From NCBI GenBank assembly GCA_025963725.1, contig JAOQAE010000003.1, forward strand, positions 62,001 to 126,000: a DNA stretch of 64,000 bases, given 5' to 3'. Every line of letters starts with the position of its first letter. Positions within the stretch are counted from its first letter, which is position 1. The stretch is from Bacteroidota bacterium (lineage in GTDB: Bacteria; Bacteroidota; Bacteroidia; 2-12-FULL-35-15). The notes under the pieces were generated by a model. That model worked only from the letters and a program-made list of their open reading frames with translations. It had not been told where the DNA came from and did no database searches. The position numbers and the translations under genes were made by a program. Shown one piece after another: positions 1 through 8,483 of the stretch.

Positions 1-1
1 G

Positions 2-397
2 CTGAGGTTCTACGGATTCTCGGTGAATGAAATTGTGAACGACGAGCATCCCTTGCTCGATACGGATATTGATCCCAAGCTGAGCTGGGCATTGCGCAAT
101 CCCGCCGTTTTCCCTGTGGATATTAACACAGCCGATTATTCGCTGATCCTCCGCGTGCCGGGCATTGGTGTAAGCTCGGCAAAAAAGATCACAGCGGCTC
201 GCCGCTTCGGGAAGCTCGATGCTCAGCAGCTTTCAAAGATCGGCGTATCGATGAACCGCGCGAAATATTTTATCATCTGCCAGGGCGGATCGTTTGTCAA
301 CATTGGCCTGCAGCCGCAGCTCATCCGCCATCACATTCTTTCACTGTCATCCGGAAAATTCAAATCAGCCCATTCCCCGCAGCTTACTTTATTTTAA
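2..397 (+). CDS. Radical SAM DNA repair/modification protein, C-terminal part (partial)
   Basis: The reading frame is open from base 2, so the gene begins upstream of the window and only about 131 C-terminal residues are present. The visible part contains a helix-hairpin-helix-like stretch (VDINTADYSLILRVPGIGVSSAKKI split across residues around 35-60 of the visible part), typical of DNA-binding proteins. The sequence resembles the C-terminus of the SplB-like radical SAM proteins annotated as putative DNA modification/repair enzymes. The next gene, starting 5 bases after this stop, is the DUF4130 protein that normally accompanies this family, which supports the call. The radical SAM cysteine motif lies outside the window, so the enzymatic class is inferred from family resemblance and context. 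Confidence 0.75.
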   Translation: MRFYGFSVNEIVNDEHPLLDTDIDPKLSWALRNPAVFPVDINTADYSLILRVPGIGVSSAKKITAARRFGKLDAQQLSKIGVSMNRAKYFIICQGGSFVNIGLQPQLIRHHILSLSSGKFKSAHSPQLTLF

Positions 398-401
398 ACG
401 C

Positions 402-1166
402 ATGCAGATCATTTACGACGGCACATTTGAAGGCCTGCTTACCGCAATATTCGATATTTATGAACGTAAATTCAACGGCGTTAAGATCTTCCGGAAGGAT
501 AAAATAACCGCGCTGGGCCTCTTCGAGAACCATGAAGTGCACAGCGATCCGGATAAGGCTGCGCGTGTACTGCGCGGGCTAAAAAAGAAGCTCTCCGCAT
601 CCACGCTCAACAATTTTTACTGGTGCTTTTTATCGGAGCTTGATGGCATTGAAGATCACATTCTTTCCTATGCCCGTTACGCGCTTTCATCCGCGCAGCC
701 GGTGGAACAGGATTACGGAAACGCCTCGGTGCTGGAAATTGCACAGGTGGCGCGTAAGGTAGGCCGCGAAAAGCACCGCTTCGAAGCCTTTGTGAGGTTC
801 CAGGAGATCAACAGCAATTTTTATTATGCTGCCATCGATCCCGATCACAACGTGCTGCCATTGATCATTCCGCATTTCAGGCGCCGTTATCCCGCGCAGG
901 ACTGGCTCATCTACGATACCCGCCGGCATTACGGGATTCATTACGACAGTCAAACAGAACAAACTCATGAAGCCATCATGGATTTCGATGCGGCAAGCAA
1001 CAGGGGGCAGTCCACCTGCATCGCCATTGATACCGATGAAGCGCATTATCAAAGCCTCTGGAAGCATTATTTTAAGCATGTGAACATTCCGGCGCGAAGA
1101 AACATGAAGCTGCATTTACAGCATGTACCCAAAAGATATTGGAAATACCTTGTGGAGAAGCAATGA
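402..1166 (+). CDS. DUF4130 family putative DNA metabolism protein
   Basis: This 254-residue protein begins with MQIIYDGTFEGLLTAIF, the usual start of the DUF4130 family (TIGR03915-type). An in-frame extension back to 294 overlaps the preceding gene and was rejected in favour of the ATG at 402, 4 bases after the upstream stop. The C-terminal third ends in a conserved-looking stretch with ARRNMKLHLQHVPKRYWKYL. In other bacteria this domain is fused to or encoded beside a uracil-DNA-glycosylase-like domain and paired with the radical SAM protein seen here. A shared role in repair or modification of DNA is therefore expected, but the biochemical function is not established. No UDG domain is visible in this copy. 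The two genes are almost certainly co-transcribed. Confidence 0.8.
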   Translation: MQIIYDGTFEGLLTAIFDIYERKFNGVKIFRKDKITALGLFENHEVHSDPDKAARVLRGLKKKLSASTLNNFYWCFLSELDGIEDHILSYARYALSSAQPVEQDYGNASVLEIAQVARKVGREKHRFEAFVRFQEINSNFYYAAIDPDHNVLPLIIPHFRRRYPAQDWLIYDTRRHYGIHYDSQTEQTHEAIMDFDAASNRGQSTCIAIDTDEAHYQSLWKHYFKHVNIPARRNMKLHLQHVPKRYWKYLVEKQ

Positions 1167-1198
1167 CCGGCCGGATGAAATTTGCCAGAATTATTCTT

Positions 1199-1206
1199 TA
1201 ATTTTG
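1199..1206 (+). promoter_or_regulatory. Bacteroidota -7 element
   Basis: TAATTTTG matches the TAnnTTTG consensus 22 bases before the DUF4256 start codon. A TTG lies upstream but at a short 14-base spacing, so only the -7 element is convincing. Confidence 0.4.
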
Positions 1207-1228
1207 AGCTCAGATAAAAACACTGCTC

Positions 1229-1804
1229 ATGAAAAAAACAAACAGCGCTAAACGGGAATTGCCCATGAAACAAGCCCAGGAGCTCCTCGAACTGTTGAAG
1301 GCCCGCTTCGAAAAAAACATGAAGCGCCACAAAGGCATTGAATGGAGCAAGGTGCAGGAAAAGCTGGAAGCCGATGCAGAAAAGCTTTGGTCGCTCAACG
1401 AAATGGAAGCCACCGGCGGTGAGCCGGATGTGATCGGCCCTGATAAAAAAACCGGCGGATACATTTTTTGCGACTGCTCGGCCGAAAGCCCCAAAGGCCG
1501 CAGAAGCATTTGCTACGATCGTGAAGCGCTCGATTCAAGGAAAGAGCACAAGCCGGCGAACAATGCGATAGAGATGGCCGCAGCAATGAACATCGAGATC
1601 TTAACCGAAGAGCAATACCGGGAGCTGCAGCAGCTCGGCGAGTTCGACCTGAAAACATCGAGCTGGGTAAAAACACCTCCCGGCATCCGGGAGCTTGGCG
1701 GGGCGCTCTTCTGCGACCGGCGCTACAACACAGTGTTCGTTTATCACAACGGCGCCGAATCCTACTATGCTGCGCGGGGCTTTCGCGGCTCGCTGAAAGT
1801 GTGA
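1229..1804 (+). CDS. DUF4256 domain-containing protein
   Basis: A 191-residue soluble protein with no signal peptide or membrane segment. It matches the DUF4256 family along its whole length: residues 16-60 hold the LLELLKARFEKNMKRHKGIEW region, followed by a Gly-Glu-Pro-Asp-Val segment, the CDCSAESPKGRRSICYD signature and a C-terminal SYYAARGFRGSLKV end. The family is widespread and of unknown function. It stands alone, 62 bases after the DUF4130 gene and preceded by a likely -7 element, so it is probably a separate transcript. An in-frame second methionine at residue 13 is an alternative start. Confidence 0.8.
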   Translation: MKKTNSAKRELPMKQAQELLELLKARFEKNMKRHKGIEWSKVQEKLEADAEKLWSLNEMEATGGEPDVIGPDKKTGGYIFCDCSAESPKGRRSICYDREALDSRKEHKPANNAIEMAAAMNIEILTEEQYRELQQLGEFDLKTSSWVKTPPGIRELGGALFCDRRYNTVFVYHNGAESYYAARGFRGSLKV

Positions 1805-1852
1805 AGTGGCAGGAATATTGAGTGATAAAAATCTGAAAAAAAACTGACAGCC

Positions 1853-2737
1853 ATGATGCTTAAAAGATCTTTACTCTGCGTTTCGCTTCTGCTGCTGTTC
1901 TGCAGCGCAAAAGAGCTTCCTACAATTCCCGGGTACAACCTTAATGCCCCGCATAAGGTATTGGTGCTGCCGGATACCCTGAGAGAAGTTTCCGGATGTG
2001 CCTATCTTGATTCCTCCACCTTTGCCTGCGTGCAGGATGAAAACGGGATCGTGTTCATTTACAACGTGATCAGGAATAAGATCGAGAGCCAGCACAACTT
2101 CCACCTGGATGGCGATTACGAGGGCGTAACGATTGCGGGAAACAAAATGTTTATCCTGCGAAGCGATGGTGTGCTCTTTGAAATCACGAATTTAAAAGCC
2201 CAAAAGCCGACGGTAAGGTCTTATGCGACGGGCATTCCCGCAACTAACAACGAGGGCTTGTGCTATGACAAAGACAACAACAGGCTTCTCATCGCAGCGA
2301 AAGGAAAGATCGGCAAGGGCAAGGAATACCTTGACAAAAGAGTGATCTACAGCTTTGATCTCGGCACGTACAAGCTTGAACCAGAGCCGGCCTTCGATTT
2401 CAACCTGAAAACGATCAAAGACTTTGCGGTGAAGCAGAAGCTGCCCCTCGAAACAAGAAGCAAAAAGAACGGCGCCATCACAGAGCCTGTTATTAAATTC
2501 AACACATCTGCCATCTGCATTCACCCGATAACGAAGCACCTTTACCTGCTGTCGGCTTCCGACCATATCCTTTTTATATTCGACATGAAAGGAAACCTGC
2601 TGAACATGTCCCTGCTTGATCCTAATGTGTTTAACAAAGCCGAAGGGATCACCTTCAATGAAAAGGGAGATATGCTGATCACAAACGAAGGCCAGGACAA
2701 AAAGCCGACAGCCTTGCTTTTCAGGTATGGCAGCTAA
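1853..2737 (+). CDS. SdiA-regulated-type beta-propeller protein, secreted
   Basis: A 294-residue protein with a short N-terminal hydrophobic signal (residues 1-20, LLCVSLLLLFCSAKE), so it is exported; the Cys near residue 17 could be a lipobox cysteine. The body (LREVSGCAYLDSSTFACVQDE, DGDYEGVTI, NNEGLCYDKDNNRLL, KAEGITFNEKGDMLITNEG) follows the pattern of the SdiA-regulated family (YjiK-like), a six-bladed beta-propeller with esterase/phytase-like relatives. Substrate is unknown. The repeated EG(V/L/I) motifs at blade boundaries are the main evidence. It precedes a phospholipase D lipoprotein by 36 bases and the two could be co-transcribed. Confidence 0.72.
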   Translation: MMLKRSLLCVSLLLLFCSAKELPTIPGYNLNAPHKVLVLPDTLREVSGCAYLDSSTFACVQDENGIVFIYNVIRNKIESQHNFHLDGDYEGVTIAGNKMFILRSDGVLFEITNLKAQKPTVRSYATGIPATNNEGLCYDKDNNRLLIAAKGKIGKGKEYLDKRVIYSFDLGTYKLEPEPAFDFNLKTIKDFAVKQKLPLETRSKKNGAITEPVIKFNTSAICIHPITKHLYLLSASDHILFIFDMKGNLLNMSLLDPNVFNKAEGITFNEKGDMLITNEGQDKKPTALLFRYGS

Positions 2738-2773
2738 GATCCGGGCTGGCATAATTATTTAAATGGCGGAGGC

Positions 2774-4318
2774 ATGATGCCCCCGAATCAAAAAGAACGA
2801 TCGAACAATCAGTCCTTCCTGCTTATAACGGTTATCACGCTTTTCTGCGTCTCCTGTGCATTCCAGGGCACAAGGAACAGCGGGAAATACACAGCCGATC
2901 CGGCACCCGAGCGGGTTAGCATTGCCAGGGCGCTTACGCTTCCCGAAGAGAACCTTACAGCAAAAACCGGGATCTACACCCTTGAAAACGGCGGTAAAAG
3001 CTTTATTTCAAGGCTCTGGCTCGTGGATCACACGCAAAAAACGATCGACATACAATACTACAGCTTCGCGAGCGATGTAACCGGCACCATCGTTTGGGAC
3101 CATATCATCCGCGCCGCCGACCGCGGTGTAAAGGTTCGCCTGCTGATCGATGACGCGGCAAGCCTCATGCGCAGCCACGAGATCCGGCTGCTTGATTCGC
3201 ACGACAACATCGAGATCCGCGTGTACAATGCGGGACTGATGCTCGGGAGGCTCGACCGGCGGATCAAAAAGCTGGGCGGCAACTTTAACCGGCTGCTGAG
3301 GCGCATGCACAACAAGGCGGTGATCTTCGACGGGCAGGTTTGCATCACCGGCGGCCGCAACATCGCCGACCAGTATTTTGATTATGACCACCGCTTCAAT
3401 TTCCGCGACCGCGATGTGCTGCTGATGGGAAAGGCCGTAACAGGCGTAACGCGCTCCTTTGAAAAATTCTGGAATGATACGCTTACCGTAGTTTATTCGG
3501 AGCTTTCAGGGAATAGCAAAAAAAAGCAATCCGGGGATGCTGAACGCTTTGAGCGGATCCATGCCGATGCAGCCAAAGATTATTCGCAAAGCCTCCGGGA
3601 TAAAGTAAAAGCTTTCCCGGAAGAGATCAGGGCCGCAACCAAAGCCGGGGAATTCGTATGGGTGGGCAAAGCCGTTTATATATCCGATGAGCCCGGGAAG
3701 AATGAGGACAGGAAGGACCGTGAAGGCGGCATCTGCACCGATTCGCTCATTTGCCTTATCCAACAAGCCAAAACATCCATTGATATTCAAAGCCCTTACT
3801 TTATCACAACGGAAGTAAGCAAAAAGCTCCTGCGTGAAGCGGTGCAGCGCGGCGTAAAGGTGAGGCTGCTTACCAACAGCCTTGCCTCTATCGATAACAT
3901 TGAAGCTTACAGCGGGTACCAAAAGGACAGGGCAGCCATCCTGGAAACAGGCGCGCTGATCTATGAATTTAAACCCGATTCCAAAGAGCGCTATAAGCTG
4001 ATGATCCCGGAAGTACAGGAAGGGCTCAAGTACAAGCCAGTGTACGGATTTCACTCCAAGACCATTGTGATCGACGGATACATTTCAGTGATCGGCTCCT
4101 ATAACTTTGATCCGCGCAGCGCAAATTACAACACAGAGTGCATTACCATCATCCGATCCGGGGAAGTGGCGGGCAACCTCTTAAAACACATAGAAGAAGA
4201 ATTTTTGCCTGAAAATTCCTGGCATGTTACAAAAGATTATAACCCGGATGCGGAAGCGGGATTAAAAAAGCGCATCCAGGCTGCCTCCAAGCGGATCCTG
4301 CCCAAAAAGCTCCTGTAG
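2774..4318 (+). CDS. Phospholipase D family lipoprotein (ClsC/YmdC-like)
   Basis: This 514-residue protein carries two HKD motifs: H179-N-K-A-V-I-F-D186 followed by GGRN, and H427-S-K-T-I-V-I-D434 followed by GSYNFDPRS. This is the duplicated catalytic site of the phospholipase D/cardiolipin synthase superfamily. The N-terminus (LFCVSCAFQG) has a lipobox-like cysteine near residue 28, so it is probably a lipoprotein facing the periplasm. The layout resembles the YmdC/ClsC group, which makes or remodels cardiolipin or phosphatidic esters in the envelope. Substrate is inferred from family only. It lies 36 bases after the SdiA-regulated-type gene. Confidence 0.82.
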   Translation: MMPPNQKERSNNQSFLLITVITLFCVSCAFQGTRNSGKYTADPAPERVSIARALTLPEENLTAKTGIYTLENGGKSFISRLWLVDHTQKTIDIQYYSFASDVTGTIVWDHIIRAADRGVKVRLLIDDAASLMRSHEIRLLDSHDNIEIRVYNAGLMLGRLDRRIKKLGGNFNRLLRRMHNKAVIFDGQVCITGGRNIADQYFDYDHRFNFRDRDVLLMGKAVTGVTRSFEKFWNDTLTVVYSELSGNSKKKQSGDAERFERIHADAAKDYSQSLRDKVKAFPEEIRAATKAGEFVWVGKAVYISDEPGKNEDRKDREGGICTDSLICLIQQAKTSIDIQSPYFITTEVSKKLLREAVQRGVKVRLLTNSLASIDNIEAYSGYQKDRAAILETGALIYEFKPDSKERYKLMIPEVQEGLKYKPVYGFHSKTIVIDGYISVIGSYNFDPRSANYNTECITIIRSGEVAGNLLKHIEEEFLPENSWHVTKDYNPDAEAGLKKRIQAASKRILPKKLL

Positions 4319-4390
4319 ATAATTTTAAAAGCAAGTTTTTGTATCCTTTGGAATGTATTGTCATCTAACAGTAAACCAAACTACAAAACC

Positions 4391-4726
4391 ATGCTTTACA
4401 TTTCCATTGCCCTGTTCTTAGTTGCGGCTGTTTTCGGCCTTATCATCGCATCTGCCATTCTCCGCAAACAACCTACTCCAAAACCGCTCGTGTACATTCA
4501 CGGCCTCCTTGGCGCAGCTGCGCTTACCATTGTTGTTATTTACGTGATGCAGCATGCCGACAAAAACCCGATGACCAGCCTTGTGCTGCTGATCATCGCA
4601 GCGTTAGGCGGCTTTGTGCTTTTTGCCAGGGACATGACAAAAAAGCCGGGGCCTATGGCACTCGTCGTGATCCACGCTCTTGTAGCCGTAGCAGGCGTGC
4701 TGGGCCTGGTGATCTTTGTAATCTAA
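4391..4726 (+). CDS. Small four-helix membrane protein
   Basis: The ATG at 4391 gives 111 residues and places a hydrophobic helix right at the N-terminus; an in-frame TTG at 4358 would add 11 polar residues and is less likely. Four hydrophobic stretches are visible (about residues 3-22, 32-51, 57-77 and 88-110), separated by short positively charged loops such as RKQPTPKP. No family was recognised with certainty. It is flanked by envelope lipoprotein genes, so an inner-membrane role is likely. No catalytic residues stand out. Confidence 0.65.
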   Translation: MLYISIALFLVAAVFGLIIASAILRKQPTPKPLVYIHGLLGAAALTIVVIYVMQHADKNPMTSLVLLIIAALGGFVLFARDMTKKPGPMALVVIHALVAVAGVLGLVIFVI

Positions 4727-4798
4727 GTTTAAAATTCCCCAGCCGGTCTTAGCATGTTTTTTGAGTAGTGATGCTGAACCAATACATCTACTACAATT

Positions 4799-5665
4799 AT
4801 GAAAAACGGCATTTTAAATGGATTACTGATCGCAGGGATCCTGTCGGCAGGCTTAAGCAGCTGCAAACCTCACGCTATGTGCGGCGATACAAGCGCTAAA
4901 AAGCCCACCGTGCTTTCCAAACGTTACCGGAAAGCGCTGTCGGAAAGGGATTCCCTCTGCAGCCTTTCGAAGCAGAAAATAGCGGAGCTTACTGCCGCCA
5001 ACCAAAGCCTGGAAGGGCTTCATAAGGAATATGATAATTTAAAAGCTTCTGCGGGAAGCACCGTTGCCAGCCTCAGCGACGACCTTAAAAACAAGCAGTC
5101 GGAGCTGGAGAAAAAAGAAAGGGACCTGAAGGAAAAGGAAGCTAAGCTGAAAGACCTGCAGGGAATCATCAACCGGCAGGACTCGATCATGTCGGCGCTT
5201 ACCAACACCGTAAAAAAAGCCCTGCTTGGCTTTAATGCCGATGAGCTTACCGTTTATATGAAAGACGGAAAAGTATATGTTTCCATGTCGGACAAGCTCC
5301 TGTTCAAATCCGGAAGCCCCGATGTAGAGGCAAAAGGAAAAGAGGCGCTGAAAAAGCTCGCCGAAGTGCTGAACAAAAACAGCGATGTAAGCATTGCCAT
5401 TGAAGGGCATACCGACAATGTGCCTATCCGGACCGCACAGTTCAAGGACAACTGGGACCTGAGCACCGCCCGTGCAACAAATGTGGTGAGGTTGTTAACC
5501 GATGAATACGGCATGGATGCAAAAAAGCTGACGGCCGCAGGCAAGGGAGAATATTCGCCCGTAGCCGATAACAGCACTGCTGAAGGAAAAGCAAAGAACA
5601 GGAGGACGGAGATCGTGCTTTCACCGAAGCTGGATGAATTGATGAAAGCCATTTCCCCTAAATAG
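4799..5665 (+). CDS. OmpA-family peptidoglycan-binding lipoprotein
   Basis: A 288-residue protein with a lipoprotein signal (AGLSSCK, cysteine at about residue 22). Residues about 60-135 form a strongly charged coiled coil rich in Lys and Glu. Residues about 165-280 are an OmpA/MotB C-terminal domain, with the diagnostic EGHTDNVPI, WDLSTARA and AKNRRTEIVL motifs that bind diaminopimelate in peptidoglycan. It probably anchors the outer membrane to the cell wall, with the coiled coil as spacer. A strong terminator follows at once, so the transcript ends here. Confidence 0.88.
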   Translation: MKNGILNGLLIAGILSAGLSSCKPHAMCGDTSAKKPTVLSKRYRKALSERDSLCSLSKQKIAELTAANQSLEGLHKEYDNLKASAGSTVASLSDDLKNKQSELEKKERDLKEKEAKLKDLQGIINRQDSIMSALTNTVKKALLGFNADELTVYMKDGKVYVSMSDKLLFKSGSPDVEAKGKEALKKLAEVLNKNSDVSIAIEGHTDNVPIRTAQFKDNWDLSTARATNVVRLLTDEYGMDAKKLTAAGKGEYSPVADNSTAEGKAKNRRTEIVLSPKLDELMKAISPK

Positions 5666-5672
5666 CATTATT

Positions 5673-5731
5673 AAAAAAAGCGTAAATTTATTCTGCCGGC
5701 TTCCGGTACCGAAGAGATTTACGCTTTTTTT
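5673..5731 (+). terminator. Intrinsic terminator after the OmpA lipoprotein gene
   Basis: A 16-base arm of the form AAAAAAAGCGTAAAT pairs with ATTTACGCTTTTTTT across a 26-base loop that itself holds a small hairpin. The run of T on the plus strand makes it a good terminator, and it is nearly symmetrical. Confidence 0.85.
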
Positions 5732-5766
5732 ATTTATCCGGATATAAAACCTCTAATTAAAGCCAG

Positions 5767-6696
5767 GTGAGATCCTTTTTCATACTTCTGCTTCCAGTGT
5801 TCCTGATCGGCTGCAGCGGGTCCCGCTCCATGCTGAATTCGGGCAAGGTGCTTCCGAAAGGCCAGATGCGCTTCGGGAAGAATTACACCATCAACATTTC
5901 CACCTCACCCATTTCACAATCCGTTCGCGGCGCTTATAACCTGAGCGATAACTTTGCATCAAAGGATACCATCTATTACAACGAGCAGGTGGAATATATG
6001 AATGCAGCGCTGCTCTCCTATTGCCTCGACCCCATCGGCGTGAACGATGAATTGTATTTCCGCTACGGCCTCGGGCGCCGCTTCGATCTTGGCTTTAAGA
6101 ATTCGGGCGGATCAAATGCATTTGATGTGCAGTACCAGTTCCTGGGCTCTACCAAAAGCGTGGACCAGGTGAAAAATGATAAGAACGGCTTTTATGGAAG
6201 CATCGGCGCACAATATTCCTGGCAGAATTACCGCTTCCTGAATTACCGCATGTTCGATAAGGTGCAGCATATTTTCGGGATGGACATGAGCAGGAAGGAC
6301 ATTACGATACCGCTCATCTTCAGCACATCCTTCGGGCCGGAAGAGCGCGTAGGCTGCTTTTCATTCGGACTGGTATACTCGCACAGCTTTATAAAATACA
6401 AGATCGTTCCGAAAAATATTTATGCGGCCGACAGGATCAATCCCGAGCTGCTGGAGCCTGTGAATGCAAAGGTACAGTATGATGCCTTCGGTACGTTTTT
6501 AAACTTCAAGATCGGGAAGAAGATCGTGTTCTTTAACCTTTCCCTGGCGGTGTACTACCAGGATTACGGCCGGTACCCGATGCTTGGCGGAACCACGAAA
6601 TCGCTGAAAGGGTTTACATTCATTCCTTCCTACGGCGTGCAGTTCAATCTTCTTAAAAAGAATAAGAAGAAAGGCAGTCCGGCAAAACAGGCATAG
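5767..6696 (+). CDS. Unknown lipoprotein, possible outer-membrane barrel
   Basis: A 309-residue protein starting at GTG (5767), with the signal peptide MRSFFILLLPVFLIGCSGS and a lipobox cysteine at residue 16. The rest is rich in alternating aromatic and polar residues, many Tyr and Phe, and short Gly-rich turns (FRYGLGRRFDLGF, GSIGAQYSWQNYRF, GCFSFGLVYSHSF), which suggests a small beta-barrel or beta-rich surface protein. It follows the OmpA gene but is separated from it by a terminator. No named family was recognised. It converges with a minus-strand T9SS gene. Confidence 0.65.
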   Translation: MRSFFILLLPVFLIGCSGSRSMLNSGKVLPKGQMRFGKNYTINISTSPISQSVRGAYNLSDNFASKDTIYYNEQVEYMNAALLSYCLDPIGVNDELYFRYGLGRRFDLGFKNSGGSNAFDVQYQFLGSTKSVDQVKNDKNGFYGSIGAQYSWQNYRFLNYRMFDKVQHIFGMDMSRKDITIPLIFSTSFGPEERVGCFSFGLVYSHSFIKYKIVPKNIYAADRINPELLEPVNAKVQYDAFGTFLNFKIGKKIVFFNLSLAVYYQDYGRYPMLGGTTKSLKGFTFIPSYGVQFNLLKKNKKKGSPAKQA

Positions 6697-6710
6697 TACA
6701 TTTTCAGTGA

Positions 6711-6780
6711 TCAATAACAGTATCTGTTCCGATACAGCCGTTAGCATCCCGTTACCGTAACATTGTATGTCCCTGTGTTT
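6711..6780 (-). pseudogene. Remnant of a repeat domain from a T9SS cargo gene
   Basis: Read on the minus strand, this stretch encodes a recognisable piece of the type GTYNVTVT(D)ANGCIGTDTV, interrupted by a short deletion/frameshift at the DANGC position. The same motif (YYVTVTDANGCTGKDTVNI) occurs intact in the neighbouring minus-strand gene at 6807-8474. The fragment lies after that gene's stop codon, so it is not part of it and looks like the residue of a second, decayed paralogue. Confidence 0.45.
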
Positions 6781-6806
6781 GCAGCAGGATGCACCTGGTG
6801 CTTGCA

Positions 6807-8474
6807 TTATTCCACATGATGGATGCCAAGCATCATTACGGCACGCTTCCCCCCGACCACCGTTTCAGCAAGATACAGCCCTTCCGCAAGATTTGAAACA
6901 TCAATCGTTTCTGAATTTTCGTGCAGCTCTCGTGTCAGGATCAATTTTCCTGCCTGGTCATACAGGAAAAAAACACGCGGAAAATTTGGCGAAGCCGGAA
7001 GATCAAGGTGAATGACGTCAGTTGCGGGGTTGGGATAAATGAAGATCTCATTTTGATCCTCAACAGCAATGCCGGTGCAGAGATCAACAAAGAGGCCGAC
7101 TGAACCGGCGGCGCTGCAGCCGAGACTGTCGGTATAGGTGTACAGCGCAGTGTAGGTGCCTGCGCCTGTTACCTGCGGATCGAATGAGGAGGCAGTAACG
7201 CCTGTGCCGGAGTATGTTCCGCCGGAAGGCGTACCCGTAAGCGCAACAGGCATTCCGCTGTCGCACATCGTATCGTTTGCAGCAGCGAGCGTTACAACAG
7301 GCAGCGGCCGGATCGTAATGTTAACGGTATCTTTCCCGGTGCAGCCATTAGCATCGGTCACCGTTACATAATACGAACTGCTGGAAATGACGGTAAACAA
7401 TTGAGCAGTGCTTGCATCCTGCCACAGATAAGAAGCGCCGGGGTTCGCAGCATTGAGCACAAGGGGGCCGCAATGCGTTGTATCCGGGCCGAGGTTCACC
7501 ACCGGATCAGCCGCAGTAACATGCACACCGCTCAGGCAGGTGTCGGTACCACAGGCATCGTTCAGGCGGCAGTTGTACACGCCTGTGCCTGTTGCATAAA
7601 AATTTTGGGAAGTTGCACCCGCAATAGTATCGCCGTTCTTATACCATTGGTACGAAGGAGATGCGCTCGCGGTAAGCAATGCGGAATCGCCCGCGCAAAT
7701 AGCGGCAGTGCCTGATACCGAGCGGCTGCAGCTGATAAATGCCAGCCCTCTCGCAAGCTGTGCCGTGGTATCGCTCATGTTGTTGAAAGTACCTGTCGTG
7801 CTCCAGTATGCAAACACATAATTGATATTGGAGCATAAGAACTTATCCGCAGAAATGTACACAGCGCCGAATGTTTCATTGGAAATGGTAGTGGAAGAAA
7901 CAATCGGTGTAATCGTGTAAGGAGGATAAGGTAAAACAGATTCAAACTCTACCGTAACATTTCCCGACCAGTGATAAATAAGGTCATGCGCCGGATTATA
8001 GCAGATCACCTCGCCGTCGGTTCCTGCACCGAGCGAAGTCATGAAGGTGGCGGAAGCGCTGAGCGTATCGATAAGGAACAGTGATTCGGGAACAGCGGCA
8101 CCATTGCCTGTTACGCCAATGAGTGAATCACCGCGAAACGTGATCGAAGAAAATTTATCACCCAGGTCACCGATCACATTTACAGTGTAAGTGCTTACAT
8201 CGAGTCTTCCGAGCATCCGTCCAGCAACGCCGGTTTGCTTGCACACAACGTAGACTGACCCGCTGTTCGGATTCCTTGCGATCCCGAGCGTGCCTGTGAT
8301 GACTCCGCCGGAAGAAGGCATCAGCTGCACCCGCTTCACGATCCTGTATGAATTGGTATCGGTCACCCACAATGAATCATTCGCCCTGTTTGCTGAAAGC
8401 ATCCGGTGAGCTGTTTGGGCATCCAGCCTGAACAGGCCAAAAACGCAAAGGAAGAAGAGTACTGATCTTTTCAT
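6807..8474 (-). CDS. T9SS type A cargo with Ig/PKD-like domains
   Basis: A 555-residue secreted protein: signal peptide (residues 1-20, LFFLCVFGLFRLDAQ), a beta-propeller-like half (about 25-250), two or three Ig/SprB-like modules (CAGDSALLTASASPSYQWYKNG; YYVTVTDANGCTGKD; a GTPSGGTYSGTGV module), and a type A sorting domain at the C-terminus (IFIYPNPATDVIHLDL to MMLGIHHVE). The C-terminal domain directs export through the type IX system and attachment to, or release from, the cell surface. Ligand or substrate is unknown. It is 9 bases downstream of ansA, on the same strand, so it may be the last gene of that transcript. Confidence 0.85.
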   Translation of the reverse strand: MKRSVLFFLCVFGLFRLDAQTAHRMLSANRANDSLWVTDTNSYRIVKRVQLMPSSGGVITGTLGIARNPNSGSVYVVCKQTGVAGRMLGRLDVSTYTVNVIGDLGDKFSSITFRGDSLIGVTGNGAAVPESLFLIDTLSASATFMTSLGAGTDGEVICYNPAHDLIYHWSGNVTVEFESVLPYPPYTITPIVSSTTISNETFGAVYISADKFLCSNINYVFAYWSTTGTFNNMSDTTAQLARGLAFISCSRSVSGTAAICAGDSALLTASASPSYQWYKNGDTIAGATSQNFYATGTGVYNCRLNDACGTDTCLSGVHVTAADPVVNLGPDTTHCGPLVLNAANPGASYLWQDASTAQLFTVISSSSYYVTVTDANGCTGKDTVNITIRPLPVVTLAAANDTMCDSGMPVALTGTPSGGTYSGTGVTASSFDPQVTGAGTYTALYTYTDSLGCSAAGSVGLFVDLCTGIAVEDQNEIFIYPNPATDVIHLDLPASPNFPRVFFLYDQAGKLILTRELHENSETIDVSNLAEGLYLAETVVGGKRAVMMLGIHHVE

Positions 8475-8483
8475 AAGGTAGTA

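Noticed and set aside
1067-1330. Minus-strand 87-codon frame across the 402-1166 and 1229-1804 gene ends
   Set aside because: Overlaps two well-supported plus-strand genes and shows no protein pattern of its own.
2192-4054. Minus-strand frames opposite the SdiA-regulated-type and phospholipase D genes
   Set aside because: No recognisable protein features; each lies fully antisense to a clear gene.
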